13,288 bases of DNA from UBA1568 sp964488025 (lineage in GTDB: Bacteria; Patescibacteriota; Minisyncoccia; Moranbacterales; UBA1568). The stretch lies in the NCBI GenBank assembly GCA_964488025.1, contig CAZATJ010000020.1:1-13288 (forward strand), written 5' to 3'. Each line of letters opens with the position of its first letter. Positions within the stretch are counted from its first letter, which is position 1. The notes beneath the pieces were generated by a model, which made no database searches, was not told the origin of the DNA, and saw only the letters and a list, made by a program, of their open reading frames with translations. A program made the translations under genes and the position numbers. Shown here piece by piece: positions 5,759 to 11,882 of the stretch.

Positions 5759-7618
5759 ATGTCAGACGGAACGATCGAAGAAATCAAGGGGCGGCTCAAT
5801 ATTGTTGAGCTCATCGGGACCTATGTGCGTTTGGAGAAGTCCGGGACGCACTACAAGGCTTGCTGTCCATTTCATCAGGAACGGACACCGTCTTTTATGG
5901 TGAACGAGGAGAAGAACATGTGGCACTGCTTCGGCTGCGGCAAGGGAGGAGATGCCTTCGCTTTTGTCATGGAGATGGAAGGTCTTGATTTCCGAGAGGC
6001 GCTCGTCCTTCTGGCCGAGAAGGCCGGGGTGGAGCTGCCGAAATTCCGTCAATCGGATTCCGGACAGAAAGATAACAAAGAACGTCTGTTCGCCCTATTG
6101 GAACTGGCTACCAAGTTCTATGAGAAGCAGCTTTGGGACGGGGCGGGGAAAGTAAAGATGCTCGAGTACCTGCGTTCACGCGGGCTGACGGATGAGAGTA
6201 TCAAGAAGTTTCGTCTTGGCTATGCACCCGATGGTTGGCGTCACCAACTAGAGTTTTTCACGAGCAAAGGATTCACGACGGAAGAAATGGAGCAAGCCGG
6301 ATTGATTATTAAGAAGTCTGCGGAACCCCAAGCTAACAGCTATAAGCTAGAAGCTAAAAGCTCTCATTATGACCGTTTCCGTGACCGGATTATGTTTCCC
6401 ATTTTCGATATCTTCGGGCATGTCATCGGCTACTCGGCGCGCGTGGCTCCTGGTGGTGATGAAAGCCAGGCCAAGTATATCAATACTCCCGAGACCGCCA
6501 TCTACCACAAGAGTCGGGCTCTCTATGGTTTGTTTCAGGCCAAGCAGGCCATGAAGCAAACAGGGGTGACGGTTATTGTGGAGGGGAATATGGACGTCAT
6601 CGCCATGCATCAAGCGGGTATAGTCCACACGGTAGCCGTGTCTGGGACAGCACTGACCGATGAGCAATTGAACCTGATGAAGCGCTATGGCAAGGAAGTG
6701 TGTCTGTTTTTCGATATGGATGGGGCTGGCCAGAAGGCGGCTCGGAAAAGCGCGGAATTGGCGCTCGAAAAGGAGCTGCAAGTGTCTATCGTGGCTCTTT
6801 CGAGCGGAAAAGACGCTGCCGATATGGGACGGGAGAATCCCGATCAGTTACGTCAGGCCGTGGCTGGAGCGACACCAGCACTCCCATATTTTCTTTCTGC
6901 CAGCGTGGCGAAGAATGATACCGCGACCGCTGCCGGAAAGCGCCAGGTGGTCGATGAATATGCCGAACTTCTGATGGAGGTAAAAAATCCGATTGAGCGT
7001 TCGGAGGCCATCAAAAATCTGGCTCGCACGCTCGAGATGGATGAGCGCATGATGATCGGGGTGGTCAACAAACTGTTTCTTGAAAAAGCTCGCCGCGACG
7101 GTCCGACACCGATCAAGGCTCCTGAGGATCCTTTCCGTGACAAGCATACGTTTGGTAAGCGTTCCGAGCTGCTTCGGGAAGAGCTCATCGCCCTTATGTA
7201 CGGGGAACGGACGATACACAAAGATTTGCTTAAGCGTATTAAAGAAAAAGAGCTGCAGTTTTTTTTCGAGCAGCACCCCCTTTATTTTTTCCTGGTACAG
7301 TCTGGTGGAAAGGAAGACCCACTCTCTCTTATCGAAGACCAGGTATTGAAGAGTGAAGTGACTCGTTTGTCGTTTCGGTTGTTTGCGTCACCAGAAATTG
7401 CGGACAAAGAGGGAGAAGAACGACAGAAGATTTTGGCGGATATGGCGGATCGTTACCTGGCTGATCTGCATACCGAAGTGACTCAAAAGGAAAAACTGAT
7501 CTCTTTGGAAAAGGCGCTCGACGATGCTCGAGCCAAGAAGGATAAGGAATTAGAAAAGAAGCTTTTGGCGGAATTTGTGGCTGTTTCCGGAGGTGGAAAC
7601 ATGCCCCTTCCCTCGTGA
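5759..7618 (+). CDS. dnaG: DNA primase DnaG
   Basis: About 619 residues, synthesising RNA primers at the replication fork. The start at 5759 (MSDGTIEEIKGRLNIVELIG) matches the family; upstream in-frame codons add non-conserved residues. The CHC2 zinc finger is complete: Cys36, His39, Cys57 and Cys60, with the TPSF and FGCGKGGD signatures. The RNA-polymerase domain has YLRSRGLTDESIKKFRLGYAPDGW and YDRFRDRIMFPIFD. The TOPRIM motifs are VEGNMDVI (Glu275; usually EGYMD) and FFDMDGAG (Asp319, Asp321). The C-terminal helicase-binding region (about 450-619) is divergent. An unusual 7-nt tandem repeat at 6331-6365 encodes a short linker before YDRFRDR. No clear Shine-Dalgarno site precedes the ATG. 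The gene lies just upstream of rpoD, as in the classical macromolecular-synthesis arrangement. Confidence 0.96.
   Translation: MSDGTIEEIKGRLNIVELIGTYVRLEKSGTHYKACCPFHQERTPSFMVNEEKNMWHCFGCGKGGDAFAFVMEMEGLDFREALVLLAEKAGVELPKFRQSDSGQKDNKERLFALLELATKFYEKQLWDGAGKVKMLEYLRSRGLTDESIKKFRLGYAPDGWRHQLEFFTSKGFTTEEMEQAGLIIKKSAEPQANSYKLEAKSSHYDRFRDRIMFPIFDIFGHVIGYSARVAPGGDESQAKYINTPETAIYHKSRALYGLFQAKQAMKQTGVTVIVEGNMDVIAMHQAGIVHTVAVSGTALTDEQLNLMKRYGKEVCLFFDMDGAGQKAARKSAELALEKELQVSIVALSSGKDAADMGRENPDQLRQAVAGATPALPYFLSASVAKNDTATAAGKRQVVDEYAELLMEVKNPIERSEAIKNLARTLEMDERMMIGVVNKLFLEKARRDGPTPIKAPEDPFRDKHTFGKRSELLREELIALMYGERTIHKDLLKRIKEKELQFFFEQHPLYFFLVQSGGKEDPLSLIEDQVLKSEVTRLSFRLFASPEIADKEGEERQKILADMADRYLADLHTEVTQKEKLISLEKALDDARAKKDKELEKKLLAEFVAVSGGGNMPLPS
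6331..6365 (+). repeat. Five-copy 7-nt tandem repeat inside dnaG
   Basis: AGCT recurs at 6331, 6338, 6345, 6352 and 6359, exactly every seven bases (units AGCTAAC, AGCTATA, AGCTAGA, AGCTAAA, AGCTCTC). Seven is not a multiple of three, so gain or loss of one unit would shift the primase frame. The repeat encodes the linker QANSYKLEAKSSH between two conserved blocks. Confidence 0.8.
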
Positions 7619-7627
7619 CGGAGGATT

Positions 7628-7636
7628 TGCTATGAT
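7628..7636 (+). promoter_or_regulatory. Extended -10 promoter for rpoD
   Basis: TGCTATGAT is a TGn-TATGAT extended -10, ten bases after the dnaG stop. It would give rpoD its own transcript in addition to any read-through from dnaG; no terminator is seen between the genes. Confidence 0.5.
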
Positions 7637-7688
7637 ACAATACCTTTAGGAAAAGTGATTTCCATAATGTTTTTAAACAGCGTGTTTT

Positions 7689-9128
7689 ATGGCATCGAAG
7701 AAAGCGATGAAGAAGATGGCTAAAAAACCGAAAAAAGCGTTAAAGAAAAAAACTATGAAAAAGGCGGTGAGAAAAGCTGCCTCCAAGAAAGTCGTTCTCA
7801 AAAGGAAAAAGACTCCAAAGAAAATCATGAAGAAGGTTGTGAAAAAAAGCGTCAAGAAAGTCACGCGGAAAGCCGTGAAAAAGGTTACTAAGAAGGCTGC
7901 TCCGAAAAGGATGGCACAGAAAAAATCGTCCAAAGCCAAGAAAACAGGGAAAAAGCAGGTTGCTCGGTCAGGAAAAAAAGGGGTGAGCAAAAAAGAGCAG
8001 GCTGAAACCAAGAAAAATGCTTTTGATGAGCTCTTGTTTCGCGGCAAGCAGCGCGGCTTTGTGACGGAAGATGAAATCATCCATATCCTGCCGGACGTCG
8101 AGCAGGATTTGGAAAATCTGGAGAACCTCTATGAGCGTCTCGAGACTTCCGGCGTGCGTGTGGTTGGATCGGAGGAGATGCTCAAGTTGGAAACCGACAA
8201 AGTGGGGGAGCGGTTCGGAAAGAAGGAGAAAGGGAAAGGAAAGAAAACTCCCGGCAAACCGAAAGAGAAGATGATGGAGATGGGCGATGAAGCTGACGGT
8301 ACTTCCGATTTGGTGCAGATGTATCTGAAGGAAATCGGTCGGGTGACGCTCTTGACCGGTGAGGAAGAGGTGAAACTGGCCAAAGCTATCGAGAAAAACG
8401 ATCTCGCTGCCAAACAGCGTTTGACTGAGGCAAACCTCCGTCTCGTAGTTTCCATTGCCAAGAAGTACGTCGGCCGTTCCCATAATCTCTCACTCCTCGA
8501 CCTCATTCAGGAGGGGAATATTGGCTTGTTCCGGGCCGTGGAGAAATTCGATTATCGTAAAGGATTCAAATTTTCGACCTATGCCACCTGGTGGATCCGC
8601 CAGGCCATCACGCGTGCCTTGGCCGATCAGTCTCGTACCATCCGTATCCCGGTGCACATGGTGGAAACGATCAACAAGTACGCCCAGGTAACCCGTCGTT
8701 TGGTGCAGGAGCTTGGTCGTGAGCCGTTGGCCGAAGAAATCGCTGCTGAAATGAACATGGAGGTGGACAAGATTCGTCACATCCAGAAAATTTCTCAGGA
8801 GACGGTGTCACTCGAAACATCAGTGGGGGATAACGAGGACGACAGCGTGCTCGGTGATTTCATCGAAGACACGGAAACGGTCATGCCGCATCAGGCTGCT
8901 TCACGGAAACTACTGAAATCCCACATCTCGGATATCCTGAGCGAACTGACACCGCGCGAGCAGAAGATTCTCCGCATCCGTTTCGGACTCGAGGACGGTG
9001 TGACACATACGCTCGAAGAAGTCGGTCAGGAATTCGGCGTGACGCGCGAGCGCATCCGTCAGATCGAAGCCAAAGCGCTTGAGAAGATCCGCGAACATGA
9101 ACACTTGAGGAAACTCAAGGATTACTAG
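7689..9128 (+). CDS. rpoD: Primary sigma factor RpoD with a long lysine-rich N-terminal tail
   Basis: A 479-residue housekeeping sigma-70 factor. Residues 1-110 form a highly basic, low-complexity tail (46 Lys and 5 Arg, only 2 Glu; repeated KKxxKK), like histone H1 tails. Next come a region 1.1-like domain (about 111-160, NAFDELLFRGKQRGFVTEDEI), a second basic linker (about 172-195), and region 1.2 (SDLVQMYLKEIGRVTLLTGEEE, 206-227). Region 2 contains NLRLVVSIAKKY, LIQEGNIGLFRAVEKFDYRK and the -10-reading TYATWWIRQAI (about 249-308). Region 3 is about 315-395. Region 4 has LTPREQKILRIRFGL and the -35-reading helix-turn-helix TLEEVGQEFGVTRERIRQIE (about 420-460). No Shine-Dalgarno site is visible. 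The core is entirely typical, so function is certain; the role of the tail is not. Confidence 0.96.
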   Translation: MASKKAMKKMAKKPKKALKKKTMKKAVRKAASKKVVLKRKKTPKKIMKKVVKKSVKKVTRKAVKKVTKKAAPKRMAQKKSSKAKKTGKKQVARSGKKGVSKKEQAETKKNAFDELLFRGKQRGFVTEDEIIHILPDVEQDLENLENLYERLETSGVRVVGSEEMLKLETDKVGERFGKKEKGKGKKTPGKPKEKMMEMGDEADGTSDLVQMYLKEIGRVTLLTGEEEVKLAKAIEKNDLAAKQRLTEANLRLVVSIAKKYVGRSHNLSLLDLIQEGNIGLFRAVEKFDYRKGFKFSTYATWWIRQAITRALADQSRTIRIPVHMVETINKYAQVTRRLVQELGREPLAEEIAAEMNMEVDKIRHIQKISQETVSLETSVGDNEDDSVLGDFIEDTETVMPHQAASRKLLKSHISDILSELTPREQKILRIRFGLEDGVTHTLEEVGQEFGVTRERIRQIEAKALEKIREHEHLRKLKDY

Positions 9129-9141
9129 AAAAACTTCTTGG

Positions 9142-9167
9142 AAAATCCCTCTCGCGGGGGATTTTTT
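9142..9167 (+). terminator. Strong intrinsic terminator after rpoD
   Basis: AAAATCCCTC (9142-9151) pairs over 10 bp, including one G-U, with GGGGGATTTT (9156-9165) around a TCGC tetraloop. It ends in a six-T run, 14 bp after the rpoD stop. Confidence 0.9.
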
Positions 9168-9248
9168 CATGTGACTATTGGCATTTCGGACTGAGAATTG
9201 TTAGGATAAGAATAAGAAGTTTCTTTGTCAATTGAGAAGGGGTGAATC

Positions 9249-9830
9249 ATGAACTGGTACTTGAAACACATTGCGGGTGCCAGAAAAAAGGCACTCCATC
9301 TGCTGGATGATACGCTGGCGCTTATGGATAATCCGCGCTTCCCATGTCCGCCAGGGATTTTGGAAGCACAGGTTCTCTGTACCGTCCCGTACTTTTCTTT
9401 TGACGGAGCGACCCATATCGGACAACTGGTCGTCCATCGGGACCTCGTCAAGGATGTGCAGTGGATTTTTTCTGAGCTTTTGCGGTGGCGCTTTCCAATC
9501 TGGAGTATCGTTCCGATTGTCGCCTATGGCTGGAACGATGAGTACTCAATGGCCGCTAACAATACGAGCGCCTTCAATTATCGTACCATTGTTGGGCGGG
9601 AGAAACTCTCGCTTCATGCGTACGGACGGGCCATCGATATCAACCCGCGACAGAACCCTTGCCGCTCTCAGGGGAGATGGTCACCATCAGGTGCTCGCTA
9701 TGATTCTGCCCTACCGGGTACGATTACCGCCGACTCATTCGTGGTGAGCACGTTTCGGAGTCGCGGTTTTTTCTGGGGCGGGGATTGGCAAGAACCTTTC
9801 GATCCCCAGCACTTCTACAAGCCCCTGTAG
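9249..9830 (+). CDS. M15-family zinc peptidase (D-Ala-D-Ala carboxypeptidase/endolysin-like)
   Basis: A 193-residue predicted peptidoglycan peptidase. It carries the M15 zinc motif SLHAYGRAID (Ser121-x-His123-x3-...-Asp130) and the second zinc His188 in FDPQHF, preceded by the conserved GFFWGGDW. The SAFNYRTIVGREKLSLH block is typical of the M15C subgroup that includes phage L-Ala-D-Glu endolysins and VanY-like carboxypeptidases. No signal peptide or membrane segment is seen, so the export route is unclear. A good ribosome site (AAGGGGTG) precedes the ATG. The gene lies between two strong terminators and is a single-gene unit. It may be a domesticated lysin or a cell-wall remodelling enzyme; the bond cleaved cannot be told from the sequence. 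Confidence 0.85.
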   Translation: MNWYLKHIAGARKKALHLLDDTLALMDNPRFPCPPGILEAQVLCTVPYFSFDGATHIGQLVVHRDLVKDVQWIFSELLRWRFPIWSIVPIVAYGWNDEYSMAANNTSAFNYRTIVGREKLSLHAYGRAIDINPRQNPCRSQGRWSPSGARYDSALPGTITADSFVVSTFRSRGFFWGGDWQEPFDPQHFYKPL

Positions 9831-9839
9831 CAGCTATTG

Positions 9840-9867
9840 GCTTTCGGGATCCTCCGAGAGCTTTTTT
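9840..9867 (+). terminator. Intrinsic terminator after the M15 peptidase gene
   Basis: GCTTTCGG (9840-9847) pairs with CCGAGAGC (9854-9861) around GATCCT and is followed by six T residues. Confidence 0.88.
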
Positions 9868-9888
9868 CTTTGTAGTATGGGCTCCATA

Positions 9889-9917
9889 TTGCCATTTATT
9901 TTTCTTTCGGTTACAAT
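9889..9917 (+). promoter_or_regulatory. Sigma-70 promoter for the split tRNA-Asn gene
   Basis: TTGCCA (9889-9894) and TACAAT (9912-9917) are separated by exactly 17 bases. Transcription would start near 9924, leaving an 85-nt 5' leader to be removed from the tRNA precursor. No other gene lies between this promoter and the tRNA. Confidence 0.7.
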
Positions 9918-10052
9918 ACCTTCGTTGCTGAATACGGGCAATTTACTGCAAAGCATTTCGCTGTTCCGCCAGCTGAAAAAACAGTAATCAAGTTAGTTGA
10001 CAATTTACTCCGGCGTAGCTCAGCGGTAGAGCAGGTGACTGTGAGAACTTTG

Positions 10053-10061
10053 TGGTATACT
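10053..10061 (+). promoter_or_regulatory. Possible extended -10 promoter inside intron P1, for the HNH gene
   Basis: TGGTATACT is identical to the extended -10 before mscL. It overlaps the 3' strand of P1, the internal guide sequence. The expected start, near 10068, is about three bases from the HNH ATG, implying a leaderless message. Confidence 0.4.
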
Positions 10062-10070
10062 TTAGAATGT

Positions 10071-10397
10071 ATGCCAGACAAAAGAACATATGCTGACCGT
10101 AGAGAGTATTTGAAGCGAGCTGTTATCAAGAGAAGAAAACTTTTGAAACAGAAAGCGCTTGAATACAAAGGCGGTAGATGTGAACTCTGTGGCTATAACC
10201 GCTGCGGGGATGCACTTGAATTCCATCATCTCGATCCAAAAGAGAAAGATTTTGCTGTTTCTGGCTCTGGTATTACTAGAGCATGGGAAAAAGTAAAAGC
10301 GGAGCTTGATAAGTGTACGCTCGTATGTGCGAATTGTCATAGGGAACGACATCAAAAAGAACGCAGCCTTGTTGAGAAATCAGCAAGTGAAGAATGA
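10071..10397 (+). CDS. Intron-encoded HNH homing endonuclease
   Basis: 108 residues from the ATG at 10071. A lysine/arginine-rich N-terminal helix (about 1-33) precedes a compact HNH domain. Its zinc knuckle is formed by CELC (Cys37, Cys40) and CANC (Cys86, Cys89). The catalytic stretch is LEFHHLDPKEKDF (His52, His53), with CHRERH (His90, His94) closing the fold. Such enzymes cut intron-free alleles at the insertion site and promote intron homing. The frame is also open upstream through the tRNA exon (GTG at 10035), but that part only translates the tRNA. The stop codon TGA (10395-10397) is the first three bases of P3. There is no Shine-Dalgarno site. A TGGTATACT extended -10 (10053-10061) would start transcription only a few bases before the ATG. 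Confidence 0.9.
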   Translation: MPDKRTYADRREYLKRAVIKRRKLLKQKALEYKGGRCELCGYNRCGDALEFHHLDPKEKDFAVSGSGITRAWEKVKAELDKCTLVCANCHRERHQKERSLVEKSASEE

Positions 10398-10639
10398 GGT
10401 GAATTGCTGGAAGCCTAAGGTCGATCAGCACGACTATGGTAATCAGCAGCCAAGCCCGCAAGGGAAGGTCCAGAGACTATCTCGCGAGAGAGTACCCTGA
10501 TGAATAGAAGGGGAAGCGCCTCACTCCTAAACCAATAGATAAAATTGGCAGGGAGATGATATAGTCCACGCGTCTTGGAAACAAGAGGATAAAGTGTAAT
10601 CACTTGGTCGTAGGTTCGAATCCTACCGCCGGAGCAAAG

Positions 10640-10670
10640 AAAATAGAGGCTTTTTTAAGCCTCTATTTTT
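10640..10670 (+). terminator. Intrinsic terminator after tRNA-Asn
   Basis: AAATAGAGGCTT (10641-10652) pairs perfectly with AAGCCTCTATTT (10657-10668) around TTTT and is followed by further T residues. It can act in both directions. Confidence 0.92.
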
Positions 10671-10746
10671 GTTACCCGTAATGGACGTTCGAACTTCGTT
10701 TACGAATACAATCGGATACTTTCGGATATAGTTAGGAGTATACGAT

Positions 10747-10775
10747 TTGACTTATCTCATATAATCTCATATAAT
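10747..10775 (+). promoter_or_regulatory. Promoter of the Fic-Nudix unit
   Basis: TTGACT (10747-10752) and a perfect TATAAT (10770-10775) are 17 bases apart. Two further TATAAT boxes lie at 10760-10765 and 10786-10791. The latter would start transcription only a few bases before the Fic ATG at 10805. No Shine-Dalgarno site is seen. Confidence 0.75.
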
Positions 10776-10784
10776 CTTATATAT
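10755..10784 (+). repeat. 10-bp tandem repeat over the Fic promoter
   Basis: TCTCATATAA occurs twice in tandem (10755-10764, 10765-10774), followed by a degenerate third copy TCTTATATAT (10775-10784). The period is about one DNA turn. The repeats overlap the spacer and -10 box and are candidate binding sites for a regulator. Confidence 0.7.
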
Positions 10785-10804
10785 GTATAATATTAGATAA
10801 TATT

Positions 10805-11866
10805 ATGGAAAATAAAGTTTCATTTGAAGCTAGATTCACCACTCTACCAGGGGAAATCTGGTCTAAAATAGCCAAAATTGACGAAATAAAAGGAAGGTGG
10901 ACTGGCGGACTGAAATTGAGTCCTCAGATTTTGATGCGTCTCAAGAAATCTGTTCTCGTAACCTCTTCTGGTGCCTCCACTCGTATTGAGGGTTCCAGGC
11001 TATCCGATGCAGAGGTAGAGGCTTTCATCCAAGGAGTAAAGCCTGGAAAATGGGAGAGCCGAGATGAACAAGAGGTCAGGGGCTACTATGAGCTTTTGAG
11101 CAATGTTTTTGATGCTTGGAGGACCCTTTCTTTTAGTGAAAGCTCCATCAAGCATTTCCACAAAGAACTTCTAAAATATGTAGAAAAAGATGAGCGGCAC
11201 CGAGGGGAATACAAGAAAGGGGAAAACTCCGTCAAAATGTTTGATGCCGACAGAAAGGAAATCGGAGTGGTGTTTGAAACGACACCCGCCTATCTCACCC
11301 CGAAGAAGATGCAGGAACTGGTGAGTTTTACGCTTACCGCTTTGGAAGAAAAACATATCCATTCACTTCTCGTGATTGGTAACTTTATTGTGGAGTTTTT
11401 GAGAATCCATCCCTTCCAAGACGGTAATGGCAGACTCTCTCGTGTTCTTACGAACTTACTCCTGCTCAAAAAGGACTATGCCTATGCGCCGTACGTTTCC
11501 CACGAAAAATTAATTGAGGATAACAAAGAGAACTATTATATCGCTTTGCGAAGAAGTCAGAAAAGTTTTGGAACAGAGAAAGAGGACATCGTTCCTTGGC
11601 TTGATTTTTTTCTCACGATGCTCCTCAAACAATCTGAAATGGCTCTCGTATTGATGGAAAGCGAACAGGTAGAAAAACTACTTTCCCCCAAGCAGCTTGC
11701 CGTCTGGGAATATATTCAAGGTGTTTCAGAGGCTACGCCATCAGAAATTACAGAAAAGACTGGGGTGGCGAGACCAACCGTCAATCAGGCTCTTACAAAA
11801 TTGCTCAAGGTAGAGAGAATTGAAAAAATCGGTTTAGGTCGGAGCACGAGGTATCGGAAGCTGTAA
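10805..11866 (+). CDS. Fic-family protein with C-terminal winged helix-turn-helix
   Basis: 353 residues. The Fic core motif HPFQDGNGRLSR starts at His202, which would be the catalytic base. All motif residues are present, so AMP (or other nucleotide monophosphate) transfer to a protein hydroxyl is expected. An N-terminal inhibitory motif STRIEG (Ser58 to Gly63, Glu62) fits the class II pattern S/T-xxx-E-G/N, in which the Glu blocks ATP binding until relieved. The N-terminal Fic_N-like region is about 1-100 and the Fic domain about 110-260. The last 65 residues form a predicted winged helix (SPKQLAVWEYI, then SEITEKTGVARPTVNQALTKLLK), suggesting DNA binding and possible autoregulation at the repeated promoter. 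This architecture is common among bacterial Fic proteins. The target is unknown. A Nudix gene follows after 16 nt. Confidence 0.92.
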   Translation: MENKVSFEARFTTLPGEIWSKIAKIDEIKGRWTGGLKLSPQILMRLKKSVLVTSSGASTRIEGSRLSDAEVEAFIQGVKPGKWESRDEQEVRGYYELLSNVFDAWRTLSFSESSIKHFHKELLKYVEKDERHRGEYKKGENSVKMFDADRKEIGVVFETTPAYLTPKKMQELVSFTLTALEEKHIHSLLVIGNFIVEFLRIHPFQDGNGRLSRVLTNLLLLKKDYAYAPYVSHEKLIEDNKENYYIALRRSQKSFGTEKEDIVPWLDFFLTMLLKQSEMALVLMESEQVEKLLSPKQLAVWEYIQGVSEATPSEITEKTGVARPTVNQALTKLLKVERIEKIGLGRSTRYRKL

Positions 11867-11882
11867 CTTTGGAAAGAATACT

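Larger units (their letters stand above)
10043..10596 (+). ncRNA. Group I self-splicing intron in tRNA-Asn
   Basis: About 554 nt. The 5' exon ends in U10042 and the intron ends in G10596, as group I splicing requires. P1: GTGACTGT (10035-10042) pairs with GTGGTATAC (10052-10060), with U10042-G10052 at the splice site and one bulge. P3: TGAGGTG (10395-10401)/CGCCTCA (10517-10523). P4: TGCTGG (10405-10410)/TCAGCA (10443-10448). P6: CCC/GGG (10455-10464). P7: GACTAT (10475-10480)/ATAGTC (10561-10566), within the R-type CAGAGACTA and S-type GATATAGTCC elements. P8: CTCC...CCAAT/ATTGG...GGAG (10524-10555). P9: TCTTG-GAAA-CAAGA (10573-10586). A homing endonuclease gene fills the segment between P1 and P3. 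The subgroup was not assigned. Confidence 0.93.
10009..10634 (+). tRNA. tRNA-Asn(GUU) interrupted by a group I intron
   Basis: Exon 1 is 10009-10042 and exon 2 is 10597-10634. Joined, they give a 72-nt cloverleaf. The acceptor TCCGGCG/CGCCGGA pairs perfectly; the D arm is GCTC/GAGC; the anticodon stem is GGTGA/TCACT with loop CTGTTAA (anticodon GTT); the T arm is GTAGG-TTCGAAT-CCTAC; the discriminator is G. The loop context CTGTTAATC and G73 are typical of bacterial tRNA-Asn. CCA is not encoded (CAA follows). The insertion falls between anticodon bases 35 and 36, so an unspliced transcript cannot decode. A promoter at 9889 and a strong terminator at 10640 frame the unit. A two-base-shifted junction would give UGU (Thr), which the tRNA body does not support. 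Confidence 0.92.

Noticed and set aside
7673..8080. Minus-strand 135-residue Phe-rich frame opposite the rpoD N-terminus
   Set aside because: It is the mirror of the lysine-rich codons (AAG/AAA read as CTT/TTT). It looks membrane-like only because of that composition.
9997..10002. TTGACA just upstream of tRNA-Asn as a -35 box
   Set aside because: The matching -10 would fall at about 10020-10025, inside the D arm of the tRNA, and no TATAAT-like sequence is there. The 9889-9917 promoter fits much better.
10035..10070. GTG start at 10035 for the HNH gene
   Set aside because: This part lies in the tRNA exon and P1. Its translation, and the upstream RRSSAVEQ-like text, is the usual artefact of reading a tRNA as protein. 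The ATG at 10071 begins the conserved part.
10009..10634. tRNA identity as Thr(UGU)
   Set aside because: It needs a shifted splice junction, and the body has G73 and the anticodon-arm context of tRNA-Asn rather than Thr.
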